A model generated the notes under the pieces. That model did no database searches and was not told where the DNA came from. It saw nothing but the letters and a program-made list of their open reading frames with translations. From contig JADWQD010000001.1 in NCBI GenBank assembly GCA_016110215.1, positions 496,001-560,000 on the forward strand: a DNA stretch of 64,000 nucleotides. The letters run 5' to 3'. The position numbers and the translations under genes are program-made. The stretch comes from Capronia americana (taxonomy: Eukaryota; Ascomycota; Eurotiomycetes; Chaetothyriales; Herpotrichiellaceae). Every line of letters starts with the position of its first letter. Position 1 is the stretch's first letter. Below, one piece after another: positions 44,860 to 56,600 of this stretch.

Positions 44860-47801
44860 ATGAAGTCACTCCTTTACACAGCGGCGTTGCTGCCGCTGGG
44901 CACCCTCGCTTGGGGCGGGAAGTCACATGAAGTGGACGAGGTTGTGGTCGTGACGACAACACGGACGATAACTGTCTGCCCGATAACAGACTATTGGACC
45001 TGCGCCCCCGATGGGCCAACAGGAACAGGATCGTGGGAGGACTGGGGCGGTTCAACCTCGCCGACTGGTGTCGTGACAACAACGCACAGTGGAGGCCCAG
45101 CTACCACTTCTAAGAGCGGAGGTGGAGGCGGCGACCATGGCAATGGTGGACACGGCGGCCACGGAACTGGCTCTTCCAGCAGCCCAGCTGGTCCTGCGAC
45201 CACCTCGTCGTGGACTGACGGTGGGAACGGCGGGCACCCCGGCGGCCCTGGTTCCTGGACATCTTCCACATCCTCGCCATCCGGCGGCGACTCTACCACT
45301 CCCTCGCCATCCTCGACCACGTCTGCCTACGACCACGATCATCCAGGCGGCCCAGACACCACCTCTACCACTCCCTCGGAATCTTCGACCACGTCTTCCT
45401 ACGACCACGATCATCCGGGCGGCCCAGACACCACCTCTAGCTCTCCCGTGGCTCCAACGCTGCCGACGTACACCACATCTTCCGTGACAACATCAGTCGA
45501 CAGCCCAGGTGGTCCAGGCAAAGACAGCAGCACCACGAGCTCTCCAGTGGCACCTACTCTGCCGACGTACACTACATCATCAGTGAGCACAACTTACACT
45601 CCCGATGTCCCGGATAAAGATAGCAGCACAACTTCGACTTTGCCCAGCACCAGTTCTTCACCCGCTGATTCCAGCACTACGAGCACCAGCTTGTACCCGG
45701 CAGACACGAGTTCTACCAGCAGCAGCTCATCCCCTGCTGGCACCACTTCTTCGAGCACCAGCTCTTCTCCTGCAGGCACTAGCTCGACAAGCACCAGCAG
45801 CAGCCTCAGTTCCACAACTTCTGCTGTCATTACCACCTCGTCATCGCTGACAACAAGCTCTAGCACCACGGTGACTACAACAACTACGTCTTGCATTCCT
45901 TCTCAAACCGTCTCCGCTCTACCAGAGACTGGCTGCAGTGACAACACCCCGGAGGACCGCAGCAAGTGGTGCGGCAAGTCCGTTGGCGATGATACTCACG
46001 TTCCTTACGAGTCCGGCGATACCAAGACTTTCTCGCTTCTGATTACATCGGCTGAGTCTAACTTCGATGGCACTTCTCGCCCCGCCTTCCTGATCAACGG
46101 CGGAACTCCCGGTCCTGTGATCGAAGCTAACTATGGTGACTGGGTTGAGGTTACTGTCACCAACTTGCTCACTGACAACGCGACCACCATTCACTGGCAC
46201 GGTATTCGACAGATTGGCACCAACGATCAGGACGGTGTCCCTGGTGTTACTGAGTGTGCTATCCCACCTCTTGGTGTGCGAACCTATAGATGGCTGGCTT
46301 CGACCTACGGAACCGGTTGGTACCACTCCCACGCCCTCTCTCAATACGGTGGTGGTATCCGAGGCCCTGTCATCATCCACGGACCTTCGACCGCCAACTA
46401 CGATTACGATATGGGCACGGTCATGGTTGATGAGATCTTCTCCCAGACCATCTTCCAGATGGCGTGGAACATCGCCCGTCTCCGAGGCCCTCTCCCGGCT
46501 GCAGTCAACTACATGCTCAACGGCAAGAACAAGGCAGTTGATGGCACCAAGGGCAAGTCTGCGGAATGGACCGTCTACCCTGGCAAGAAGCATCTCTTCC
46601 GTATCATCAACTCGTCTGCACAGGCTTCTTACGTTATCCACTTCGACAACCACAAGATGCAGGTTATCAGCGCTGATTATACCCCGATTGTGCCATACAC
46701 TACTGATACCTTGTACATCAACCCTGGTCAACGATACAACGTCGTTGTGGAGATGAACCAAGTGAGTTATCCGTCGATGCCTAATTATTTTGCTGCATCC
46801 GTCGACTAACAATCTCACAGACTCCTGGCGCATACTTCCTCCGAGCCATCACGCAAACCGGCTGCGGTACCACAAATCTCAACAACGGTCTCGGGTCCCT
46901 GGCCAACGGTATCATCACCTACAAGGGCAGCTGCGGCACGCCGGTTACCGACAGCTTGACCCCTACAATTGGTGCAACCCTACAATCCGACTGCAAGGAC
47001 GAGCCCCTCGCCAGCTTGGTTCCGTACGTGCCGAAGAACGGTGGCTCTCAAGACTCCTTCACTTCCACTGCCCAGCTCCTCCCTGGAGGCAACGCCGCGC
47101 AGCAGGTGTATGACGGCTACGGCCCCATCACCAGATGGTACTTCGGTCCTATGAGCTCCGTCTCCTCCAACACCGCCAGCACCGTGGGCAGCAGCGGCGT
47201 CACCGTTGACTACGACAACCCGACGCTGAAGAACATGGCTACGCTCCCATCCGTCTCGTTCAACAGCTCAATCTACTCCAACGCTGTGGTCCTCGACGGC
47301 ACGCCAGGCGACTGGGTCTACTTTGTCATCCAGAACAACTTCCAGACCTCGCATCCTATTCACTTGCACGGTCACGATTTCTCTGTCCTGGGCCAGGGCA
47401 AGGGCACCTTCACCTCGGCGCAGGCATCGAGCCTCAACTTCGGCAACCCCATCCGCCGAGACACAGCTCTGCTCTTCGGTATTCCCGGCGTGGGTGGCGC
47501 TCCCCAGGGAGGCTGGACCGTCATCGGCTTCCAAACCGACAACCCGGGCGCTTGGGTCATGCATTGCCACATCATCTGGCACGCCGACGGTGGTATGGCT
47601 CTGCAGTACATCGAGCAGCCCGGTGCCATTGACGCGGACTCGTACTGGGAGAGCGAAAGCTTCCAGAACGAGTGCACGGCCTACGATGCCTATGTTGCCG
47701 GCGGTGGCGAAGGCCATGCCTCGTACGAGTCCGGCCTGAAGAGAGATCTGCAGAGACATCGTTACGGCGAGAAGCGGTTCGGACGACACGGCATGCATTA
47801 G
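44860..47801 (+). CDS. Laccase (multicopper oxidase) with long mucin-like N-terminal extension
   Basis: Exons 44860-46761 and 46821-47801 (59 bp intron with a GACTAAC branch) give 960 aa, against about 560-620 for typical ascomycete laccases. A signal peptide (MKSLLYTAALLPLGTLAWG) is followed by about 330 residues rich in Ser, Thr, Pro and Gly. The oxidase part starts near residue 345 with CSDNTPEDRSKWC. All four copper motifs are present: HWHG (about 445), WYHSH (about 487), HPIHLHGHDF (about 811) and HCHIIWHADGG (about 882). The residue five after the last motif's terminal His is Met, where high-potential laccases have Leu or Phe. The family oxidises phenols with O2, outside the cell or in the wall. 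The extension is probably O-glycosylated and may anchor the enzyme in the wall (inference). Confidence 0.94.
45301..45444 (+). repeat. Two 72 bp in-frame tandem repeats in the laccase extension
   Basis: Two 24-codon units encode SSTTSxYDHDHPGGPDTTS twice. A second repeated block follows, SSPVAPTLPTYTTSSV, which occurs twice around 45440-45590. Both lie in the Ser/Thr-rich stalk, a region likely to vary in length between strains. Confidence 0.8.
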
Positions 47802-49271
47802 GGTGCGGAGGCCAATGGAGGCCAGCATCGGAGGGAGGACAAGAGAATGTAGATGATAATTGGTCGTGAAGTACAGAACACGACTCGGGCAGCTGGGCAC
47901 GAGAGATGGGAGGTACGCATCAGCTTGAGAAATTTAGGTTACTTGTCCATTCCAGTCTTGTGTCTGTCTGTACGGAATGGATAGGACATCTGGCACGCAG
48001 CGGTACATAATACGACGACGTCCTGGTTATATTTTTCCTTCGTCCCCTTGGATGGCTTAAGTTACTCTCAGCAGCTGAGGTAGCCAGTCAGTCAGATTCA
48101 TCAACACATTTGGTATAGGAAATCTACAATAGCTTGGACGGACGCGTGTGACTTATTCCTGTCCATTATCGCCGTCATGTTTGTATGGCAATCCCGACTT
48201 TCGCATGCTGTACCACTCACTCACTGCATGCATCTTTCTCCCGTTCCCAGCCGATGTCGACACTCCCGTTTCCGCCTCGCCAAGGCCAGACGCCCAATTC
48301 AAGCTCAGGGGCCAGGGGGGCTTGGCTCTCTCGCCTCTAAGCGAACAGTCCAAGACTTTCCTCCAGAACACGAGGTTCCCCCACCCAGCACCAGCCACGC
48401 AGAAACACCTTGGCAGTGTCAGGGCGCGTGTCGAAACGGTCCGCTTTCAACGAAGGGGTCGATAAAACTCTTGTTACTGTATGCCTCCTTTTTCGACAAT
48501 TCGTGGGCAAGGCGAGGCGAGGAACGCACGCACGCGCACGTTGAGAGACTTGCAACTGATCGATCACGCCCCCGCGGACCTGCAATACTTCAGTCGCAGT
48601 TCGCAGAATAGAAGATATAAGATATAAGATATTTGACATGTTAAGCCGTGTGCCCTTCCACGGAGTATCGGTACGGTATATGGCACGAGCCTTACTCTGT
48701 ACAAGCACCGAGTACAGATATTCCGCGCACAGCCAGTACATTGTGAGTAGCGCGGCCCTTTCACCGGGCCCAGAACGGTCTCAGTCCAGTTTCCCAGTTT
48801 ACTGTGTCCTGTGAGTTCAGCTGCCAAGGAGGGGAGCCCCAAACGTCCAGACCACGACGTCGGGACCGACGATGGTGGCGCCCATACAACACCAGTTGCA
48901 CGGAATACCAAGGCTATCGTCAAGCCTCGCCGTCCAGATCAAGCAACAATTCACCCCTGAGCTTGGTTTGACACCCGCCAGTACCTCGTATGAACCTTTC
49001 TTTCAACCAAAGGTCCCCCTTCCTTTGCGGCTTTTGAATGGACTCCCTCGAGACGGGCGTGTATATATCAAGGCTCGTGGGACGCGCCCGTTCCCATCCA
49101 CAGGCAAGTTGTTAAAGGCGTAGGTACACACTCTCTTTCGAAGCCGGAAAAAAACACCTCTCACTCACACTTTCATTCTCACACTCGCACACACGCTCGT
49201 TTATCCAGTGTCGATCTATTCGGTCTTTTTCATTCATCATCATCATCTTCTTCTTCTTACGACAGCTCAAG
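47802..49271. other. Intergenic 1.5 kb
   Basis: No supported gene. TATATA at 49060-49065 lies about 210 bp before the next ATG. The leader 49180-49271 is CA/CT-rich. Confidence 0.5.
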
Positions 49272-49973
49272 ATGAAGTCCCCTATCACTTCGACCTCCTA
49301 TTTCGTCCTCGCGGTCGTCACCGTTACCGCCCGCCTGGCCCACGCTCAATCCTATTGTGACGCCTCCGTGGGCTACGTGATCTCCGACGACACGTCCTCA
49401 TCCTCCACCGACACGGGCTCTTACGTCCCGGACAGCGACTGCGACGCCGAATGCCAACTGTACTACTCGCAGCAACAGAGCCTGTATTCCGACTACTTCA
49501 ACGACGCCGTCACCGCGGGGGGCAACTCGTTCCTCAGCGCCGCGGGCGGCAAGCGCGACTTGGACCATAATAACGCCCCGCGGTCGTCGTCGTCGTCGTT
49601 GTTATCGCCCCGTCAGAGCCAGAGTGATCTCTACCTGACCTGCACGGCGGCCGAGACGTGCTTCGTGTATGAGAACATCCCGCTGTGCATCGACATGGAA
49701 ACGGGCGACTTCACCGACCCGACGGGTGGGTCGGGCAACGTCATTACCGGGACGTACAATGCTGCCGTTGACAATACCGGGTCGAGTGGCACGGGTTCGG
49801 ACGACGACACCGACTCCCAGTCGGACGACATCACTTCGAGCAGTAGCAGCAGCAGCAGCAGCAGCGGTGGCTCTACCTCGTCGCCGAACGGTGCGTTGTC
49901 GACGCGCGCCCCTGGGGGTTTCACTTTCGGGGCGATCCTTCTCTCAGCTGCACTTGCTTTGCTTGCGATTTGA
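49272..49973 (+). CDS. Secreted GPI-anchored Ser-rich protein
   Basis: This 233 aa single-exon protein has no recognised domain. A signal peptide ends near LAHAQ (residue 26). The mature part has paired cysteines (DSDCDAEC, LYLTCTAAETCFVYENIPLC), dibasic or basic sites (GGKRDL, SPRQ) that could be Kex2-type cleavage points, and a Ser/Gly/Asp-rich stalk including a run of ten Ser encoded by AGC repeats. The C-terminal hydrophobic end (FTFGAILLSAALALLAI) after a small-residue region is a typical GPI-attachment signal. It is probably a cell-wall or plasma-membrane surface protein. The function is unknown. Confidence 0.85.
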   Translation: MKSPITSTSYFVLAVVTVTARLAHAQSYCDASVGYVISDDTSSSSTDTGSYVPDSDCDAECQLYYSQQQSLYSDYFNDAVTAGGNSFLSAAGGKRDLDHNNAPRSSSSSLLSPRQSQSDLYLTCTAAETCFVYENIPLCIDMETGDFTDPTGGSGNVITGTYNAAVDNTGSSGTGSDDDTDSQSDDITSSSSSSSSSSGGSTSSPNGALSTRAPGGFTFGAILLSAALALLAI

Positions 49974-51948
49974 GTATAACCTCACCACGGGGACCGGGGC
50001 CGGGTTGGTTGATAGGGGTAGGCCACTTCCGAAATACGAGTAGTAGTACAGTACACAAGAGGGCAAGCAGAGGGTGCGACGGGGCGGGGCAGGGTGGCGT
50101 CAGGAAGGTCCTCCGTGTAACGATCAGCAAAAGACACACACGCGTGTAGGAATTAAGTAGTAAGTAGAACACGACAGCCATGAGAATGGCGCTTGGCTTT
50201 TTGTATTCCCTCTTCTTTTCTTTCTTCAATGGTGAATCGTGTACTTCGAGCGTCCCGTCCGGCTCATCGGTACTCTTGCTCGCGTGCACGCGTGTACGCG
50301 TGTATGGCATGCCGCCCTGCCCGCTGGTTCATGGAGAGACATCATCTCCTCTCTTGCGCGTGAATGAGCGGATACGGATGCAGATGCAGGTGTCTTACAG
50401 TACTCCCGCTGTTACAACTCCGGGAGCGCTCCGCGTGAAGGGAAGGGAAGGAAAGGAAAGGAAAGGGAAGTGTAAGGCTCGGCTGGGCTGGACAGGTGAC
50501 GCCACATAGAACAATGCTGAGCAGACGCAGATGCAGACGCAGATGCAGACGCGGACGCGGACGCAAACGCAGATGATGGTGTCATGTGGATAGAATAGGT
50601 AAACGATATTGATGTTCCATAATCCCCGATCACTTGACCTCTTCGTGTAGGATACACAAGAGTTTGATATGCATTGTTTGTCTATCGTCGCTGTTTTCAT
50701 TGTTGCTAATTCAAGCCAAGCGGGTTCTCCGGGGTAATTACTATTACTACAGTTTGCATCAACCTCTCTCGCTGTGTAGGGTGCTCGTGGATTGTGGATT
50801 GTGGATTGTGGATTATGGATACCTCGCATGTTCTTCGAACAGAACCAACGCCTCGACATCTCGGTGTCCATTGTTTGGTCGTGGGCCCGACCTGAAGATC
50901 TCCGGGCTAGGGAAGTACGTATCCTCGAGTGCGAGGTTCGTCGAAGATACTCCGTACATCACACGTCGTGCCCGCTCCTGCTTGCAGATCCTGCCGACCA
51001 CGCCGAAGCGCATATATTGAGCATGTGCGCGATAATCAAATAGTACGAGGGTGGTGAAACCCTCGGATACAAACGAGAGCTGGGATAGCGGACGCCATGA
51101 AAGAGAGAAAAGACGAGACTTCAACCTCGACAGATCCACGCTTAAAACTGCACAGCAATAGGACTATGGGGATGGCGATGATTCAATCTACGCCGTCATT
51201 TTGTTTGTGACTGTTCGCGAACGGGTCATCCTCGCACGGAGTACTCGGTATGTCTTCGAGCAGCACGAGCCCAGAACTAAATGGAAGGGTCGGTAGGTAA
51301 TGTGTCAGCCAGCAAAAGGAGCGGCTGTCGGTCAGGTCTGTCTGTGTACGAGGCTGTCTCGCCGCGAATAAGGTGTCTCTTGCTGGCTGTCGCTTTTATG
51401 AGGTGTTGTGGGAAATGGTCTGCTGAAGAAGGAAGATCGAGCAGGTCGCCTAGAGTGCAGGATCAAGTCTCGTGGTACTCCCTTTGTACTCTGTATTGAC
51501 ATTATACAGGTAAGGCTGGAAGGGGGTCAATACACGACTTGGAATGGCTATCCTGTTAAACATCCTTCGGCGTGCGGAGCTGAGTGGAGCTGAATGGAGG
51601 GAGGCTATCTGGAACCAACTACACACACAGGCTTGTCCTCTCTTGATCCACGCTTCTATGTTTTCAGAAGTGCGCGTTGGAATTCACCTCGGAGGTGCCT
51701 CCACGGGACGTTCAAGTCGCCATGAGACGAGGGCACCCAGGAGATTCCATCGGGATTTCTGAAGGGCGAACTCCAGACGGCTCAGGCGTAGATGTACTGT
51801 GGATAATGGCAAATAGACAAAAGTATTCCGTCCCGGTATGAGGGAGGCTTGACTGCTCGACGATTGCACATACTGATAACTCGAGGAGGGTCATGGCTGC
51901 AAGAACCAGATGAACTTTCTACATCTCAGATCTTGTCCGAACTCAAGG
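49974..51948. other. Intergenic 2 kb with short tandem repeats
   Basis: No supported gene. It contains GGAAA repeats near 50440-50470, a hexamer array at about 50521-50575 built on GACGCA/GATGCA units, and a (GGATTGT)-type repeat near 50790-50820. Confidence 0.6.
50521..50575. repeat. Hexanucleotide tandem repeat (GACGCA/GATGCA)
   Basis: About nine degenerate hexamer units run in series. Every reading frame through them is open, which creates spurious open frames; none is coding. Confidence 0.85.
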
Positions 51949-52853
51949 TCAAGGAGCCGCCCTTGAGCTCCTCCATGCCTGCTCAAACAGCGTCCGTAAC
52001 TTCAGGGCCTCCTCAGAGTCTCGTATCCTCTGCTCCAAGAAACCCTGTAGATCGTTCCAAAACTCACTTGTCTGCAAAACACTCTCGCCGCTGATTCCAC
52101 CAGGTTGAACCGGTTCCTTCGTGCTCTCTAGGCCCTCCATCGGAGTCGTTTCACCAACTGCTACCTGTTCTGAAGCTGGGGCAGAAGTCTTCGTGGCAGC
52201 TTTACTGGCCTCGTAAGCCAGAGGTTGTGCTTGAGGAGGTGGATCTGGCGCGCCGCCCATGACCATCACGCTGATCTCTACCTCGCCGCCCTTCATAACA
52301 GCATCGCTCCCATCTAGCGCTTCCGGAATGGTCTTCTTACTTGCCGGAATAGGCTTTTTGTTCCATAGCAATTTGATCTTTTCCGTGGCTACAACGTCGG
52401 GCCCACCGAGATAGGACTGAATTTGTTCTTTTATTGCCTGCAAGCTTGTGGTCGTGGGATCTATTGAAGGGAGGGTAAGTGTCATGTTAGGGTTTCGTGC
52501 CGACTTGAGGATTAAGGTGAGGGTGGGTATGGCACGTTCGGCGCCGGGTGCTGGAAGGCTGGTGGGCGTAGTCTTTGGTGGCGGCGGGTGTGGTGGTGTT
52601 GAGAGTTTGGGGAGGACATACTGCGCATGGATTGTTAGCATACAGATCCTCCAGACCTTTCATCGTGGCATCGCGTCGTGTCCATCCTTTACCACGCGCC
52701 CACTCCTCAACGACTGATACCACGACATAGCATAAAACTTACAGGTATCCTCATCTGAAACGTCTTTGGGTCGAAGACATGGTCGGGCTGATATTTTGTC
52801 GGCTTGTTGTCCAGCGACGTGAGAAACTGCTTTGCGAATTGTAGGTCGCCCAT
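51949..52853 (-). CDS. GET5: Get5/Mdy2-like ubiquitin-domain protein of the GET pathway
   Basis: Exons 52853-52743 and 52620-51949 give 260 aa. The frame has no other ATG upstream of 52853. The N-terminal region FAKQFLTSLDNKPTKYQPDHVFDPKTF matches the Get4-binding segment of fungal Get5. After a 122 bp intron, a proline-rich linker leads to a ubiquitin-like domain (about residues 75-155; TLTLILKSARNPNMTLTL to GGEVEISVMV) with the LLWNKKPIP segment at the Ub-like core. A C-terminal helical region (FWNDLQGFLEQRIRDSEEA) would be the dimerisation domain. Get5 with Get4 and Sgt2 hands tail-anchored proteins to Get3 in the cytosol. Confidence 0.85.
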
Positions 52854-53360
52854 GTTGGCAGCTGCTTGGGCTCGTCGCTCCGCCTCCAGACGGCCGAGTG
52901 TCTGTGCAAGAACGTAGGCGGCCAGGGTGGTGAGGGGCAGGCTTTAGTTGTGGTTGTGCTATCAATCGAGTCAAGAGACTGTCAAGGCTGAGGAAGATGC
53001 AGGGCAGGCAAGGTGTATTGTGAGGGATCGAGACCGTCCTACAGCGAGGTTATTGTCCAGTACCGAGCATGTGGAGGAAATGGAAGTTGGAGTGAAGTGG
53101 AACTGACATCACCGGTCAAGTCTGCACCACGAGGCTCCAGGTTGAGAGTCACTCACGGGACCGATAGATTCGATTGGAAGCATCTTCGTACAATAATGCC
53201 ATACTTTTCAAACCATGGAAATATGAATACTACATTAATTCTAGTATAACAAGAATGCGTCAAGCTTCAAATGGTATCATGTGGAATCCTTCAAGGCAAA
53301 TCATAATCCCTCAATCGTGAAACTGATAATCCAACGTCAAAGGCCTTCATGCTCTCACCC
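52854..53360. other. Intergenic space upstream of GET5
   Basis: About 500 bp; holds the GET5 promoter and the 3' end of the next gene. No gene supported. Confidence 0.5.
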
Positions 53361-55067
53361 TTAGAAAGCAGGAATGATGTTCTCGTTATTACCGTCCGTC
53401 CCTTCAACGTACCAAGCATGGTGAACCGTCTTCAAGCTACCAAGTCTCTTCAAGCTGGTTGACCGGCTGACACCACTACCCATCCTCTGCACACCACTGC
53501 CCATCCTTTGGACACCCACTCTCAAGCTCTTGAATCGAGTGATCTGGGGTCGATCCGCATCATCGACCGTCAAATGCTGAGGCCCCGTCGACTTAGGCCG
53601 GGGAATGACATCGATATGATCCTGCGCGATACCGGCGTACATGTCGCTTTCCGAATGCGTGACACTGATTTGCGGGGCAATGGGTTCTTTGGACCAACTG
53701 TCCTGGCTTGAAACTGAAGCACGATCACCGCGGATATCAACCATTTCAAAGCCATCGGCCTCGTCTTTCCCGCCGACAAAAGAGAAAGGTGTCTCTGGGC
53801 GGTCTCCTTCAAGTTTGGCGTACTGGCCGTCCCGCTCGTGCGCGGGACCTTGCATCGCTGTGCTGATCATGTTGATCAGGTTACCAGCCGACTGTTCGCC
53901 ACTTTGTCGTGCAAGTTGTTGGCTTGGGAGGGGAGCTGGAGCCGCCACATTCTTGTCCTTCTTGCTCAGTCGGCGGGACAACGAACGTACTAGTGACGAG
54001 TTACGGAAGAGTCGAAACTCTGCTTTCTTGGCTTGGCCAACAAGGGGCGAGTCGTCTCCGTATGTCGAGAATGGCGAGTTGACAGCTTTGTATGTCGCCG
54101 CCGAGGGTGGGATCACGTCAATCTTTGGGTACATCGCGTTGTGTGCAGATGCATTTGGCTGGATGAAGAGGCCAGGTCTCATTGCGGGATGGCCTGCCAT
54201 TGGCACTGGAGCTATTGCAGGGCCACTTCCGTTGGGACGGCCTTGATCGAAGGGACTAGCCTCGGGACTTGGTCGCTTATATCGTCCACACTTTGTGCAA
54301 CACGTTGAATGGGTTGATGAGCTTGGTGAAGATGAGGGCCCTGCCGTGCTTTGCTCTGACATGCGAGATGAGCCGTGAGAAGTTTGTGATTCAGAGACAG
54401 CCCGAGCGTGTGATGAAGGTGCGTGCGCCGGTGCAGGGGCCACCGCGGGAGCAGTGGATGCTGGTTCAGTGGTCTTGCGCTTCCCGCAATGGTTGCAGCT
54501 GTGGCCAGCCTCGTTAGTACCACGCTTCTTTCCACACTTGCCACAACCGTGCGCATCTGCTGTAGCAGAGCCTTCGGTAGCGAGAACGGGATCTGTCGCT
54601 TGACGTTTGTATACCGGTGGAAGTGCACCGTCGTGCATATCCTTCGCTACCTTGACTACCTTTGGCTTCTCTTTCTCTGCCGCCCCATGCGCGCTTGGGT
54701 AGGGCTTTCCATCGAGCCGTCGCAAATCGACCGACTTTCTCTGCTCAGCAGGTCTCTGCGGCTTGGGTGCCTGGACCAGCGCTTCTGATGATCGAGTAAT
54801 GGGCTGCGATTCCGCGACCGGAGACACTGGGGAGAGAGGAGTGACTTGTGCAATGTTGGAGACTGGCCCTGATCTGAAATTCGGGGAGAAAGGGTTCGTG
54901 TCAGGCAACGGCTCATTGTATGAACTGGGTAGCACAGCTGTTGTGACTGGCACGGGTGGCTGCGCTTGTTGTCGCATATTCTCATATGGCACAGCAGTCT
55001 CAAGGGAACCTGGAGAATTGGATTTGCCTGGATAGGCTGGCGGGGGCGACTTTGTTAACTTTGTCAT
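53361..55067 (-). CDS. Low-complexity protein with CxxC zinc-ribbon-like segments, unknown function
   Basis: This 568 aa single-exon protein starts at an ATG at 55067. I do not recognise the family. The N-terminal 150 residues are Pro/Ser-rich with many SP sites. A possible zinc ribbon is formed by Cys175-x2-Cys178 and Cys191-x2-Cys194 (GCGKCGKK ... CNHCGKRK). A further CCTKCGRYKR lies near residues 256-265. The middle and C-terminal parts contain a basic segment (LVRSLSRRLSKKDK), a conserved-looking block GFEMVDIRGDRASVSSQDSW, and a short duplicated unit VQRMGSG. The C-terminus (HHAWYVEGTDGNNENIIPAF) looks constrained. It may be a signalling scaffold specific to filamentous ascomycetes (speculative). 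Confidence 0.8.
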   Translation of the reverse strand: MTKLTKSPPPAYPGKSNSPGSLETAVPYENMRQQAQPPVPVTTAVLPSSYNEPLPDTNPFSPNFRSGPVSNIAQVTPLSPVSPVAESQPITRSSEALVQAPKPQRPAEQRKSVDLRRLDGKPYPSAHGAAEKEKPKVVKVAKDMHDGALPPVYKRQATDPVLATEGSATADAHGCGKCGKKRGTNEAGHSCNHCGKRKTTEPASTAPAVAPAPAHAPSSHARAVSESQTSHGSSRMSEQSTAGPSSSPSSSTHSTCCTKCGRYKRPSPEASPFDQGRPNGSGPAIAPVPMAGHPAMRPGLFIQPNASAHNAMYPKIDVIPPSAATYKAVNSPFSTYGDDSPLVGQAKKAEFRLFRNSSLVRSLSRRLSKKDKNVAAPAPLPSQQLARQSGEQSAGNLINMISTAMQGPAHERDGQYAKLEGDRPETPFSFVGGKDEADGFEMVDIRGDRASVSSQDSWSKEPIAPQISVTHSESDMYAGIAQDHIDVIPRPKSTGPQHLTVDDADRPQITRFKSLRVGVQRMGSGVQRMGSGVSRSTSLKRLGSLKTVHHAWYVEGTDGNNENIIPAF

Positions 55068-56469
55068 CTTCTGGTTGCAGTGTCAAGTATCCAAGCACTC
55101 GGTACAAACGTCGGTTGTAAGAGTGGGAGCGGGCTGAAATGACCGAGAAATGAGGGAGGTTGGAGCGGTATGAAAGTGGAGGAGACAATGAAGACCCAAG
55201 AGCACGGGAAGGCCGACACCGTCAGTACTCGTCCCCAAGAAGGGACAGGCAAAGAGAGAACGGAAATGCAAAGGCAGACCGCAGATGTGGAATGCAGAAA
55301 ACAAGCCGCTGAAGAGGTGAATCAAGCTGTCAACAGATGGAGAATGAGACGATGTGGGTGGACGACAAGGGAGGAGATGGAGAGATATGAGGGCATGTGG
55401 GCTCTGATGGTTGGCTGAATCGTGCCGTGGGACAGCCTTTACTTGGCCCACGGCTGAAGTCGCAGTTGGAAAGGCGGGCTAAACCACCCACACGGCGCAG
55501 GTGAAAGTCAGGGTTTGGATCAGGATCGTGAACGGTAGCACTCCGGCACCGCAATTGTTTGGCTAGAGGATTTGGCAACCAAAGCACCTAAGGCATCATG
55601 GCTTCAAGGCTTTTCGGCTTCTAAAACCGGCTCAACTCCAAGGACGGAATACCAAGAGTGCAGGATGAGTCCGTGGCGGATGGCTCAAAAGCCCAAAACC
55701 GCCCACCCCGACCTCACCAATGAGAGTATTCTGCTGCTATCCGGATGGGGGTTTTGAATAAATGTGTTTCGACACTTGAGCTTCTGCAAAGGAGTCAGAA
55801 GCTTACCTAAAGTGCGCGTGCGCACTGGTTTGAGTCGCAAGTGAACATGTCGTGACAAGCATCTGGCTGGCTTCATTACCAATTCTAAGGTACGTACCTG
55901 ATGCTCAGCCTGCGCTCGTATATCGGACAAAAGTTAGACTCCAAGCCACCTCGGGCTTCCTTGTGACCATCACCTTGCGGGGTCTGCGCCTCCCAGAGGT
56001 GCCAAAAAAGGGGTTCGACAAAGTTCCATTCGGCTTAGTTCGACCATGTGGCTCCTCCGCTTCTATCTTCGGCACGCCATAGAGCGAATCAAGAAAACGG
56101 TCCTTGGCACATTGGCAAGCTTTTTGTTCCAACTTCGTGCAACAATACCTCGTACGGATAGGTCCTTCAAAATATCATGTGCTTACCGAGCTGCCGCGAT
56201 GCGATAAGGAAGTCTTGAGAATTGACTCTGTTTTGGCGCTATTGTCTCCAGATGACAAGTCATTGCCAGCAGGGAGAGAAAGTGAAGCATGAGGAAGGAG
56301 TAACTACTGTTACAGGTGCGGTTGTTAAGGTACGGCGGTAATCAACTAGTAGACTTGAGAAGCAACACGTGAATAAAGATACGAGAGTAGAGAGTGTCGC
56401 ATCTCGGCCGAGAATTGAATACCTGCTGAAGAAGTAAAAAAGATTTAACCCTAGCAGGATTGATCGAAC

Positions 56470-56600
56470 GACGTCAGAGCTGTTAAGGGACCAAAAAACT
56501 CTGCCCTCATACCATCCACATTAACTCTGCGGTGGGTTGAAGGTGAGACGAAAACCTTTCCTCTTGCAAGGTGGTTTTTTCCCGTCGGTGATCGTGTTGT
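56470..56600. repeat. Dispersed degenerate repeat, copy 2
   Basis: GTGGGTTGAAGGT at 56532-56544 is identical to 20568-20580. Matching flanks are GAAAACCT and GGTTTTTTCCC downstream, and aaaaaact, tgcc and accatcc upstream. Confidence 0.5.

Noticed and set aside
45919..46833. 304 aa open frame antisense to the laccase
   Set aside because: It mirrors the biased third-position codon use of the laccase gene and has no domain features.
50521..50680. Minus-strand frame rich in Ala/Ser (SASASASA) or Cys/Val (CVCVRV)
   Set aside because: It is produced by the hexanucleotide repeat, which is open in every frame.
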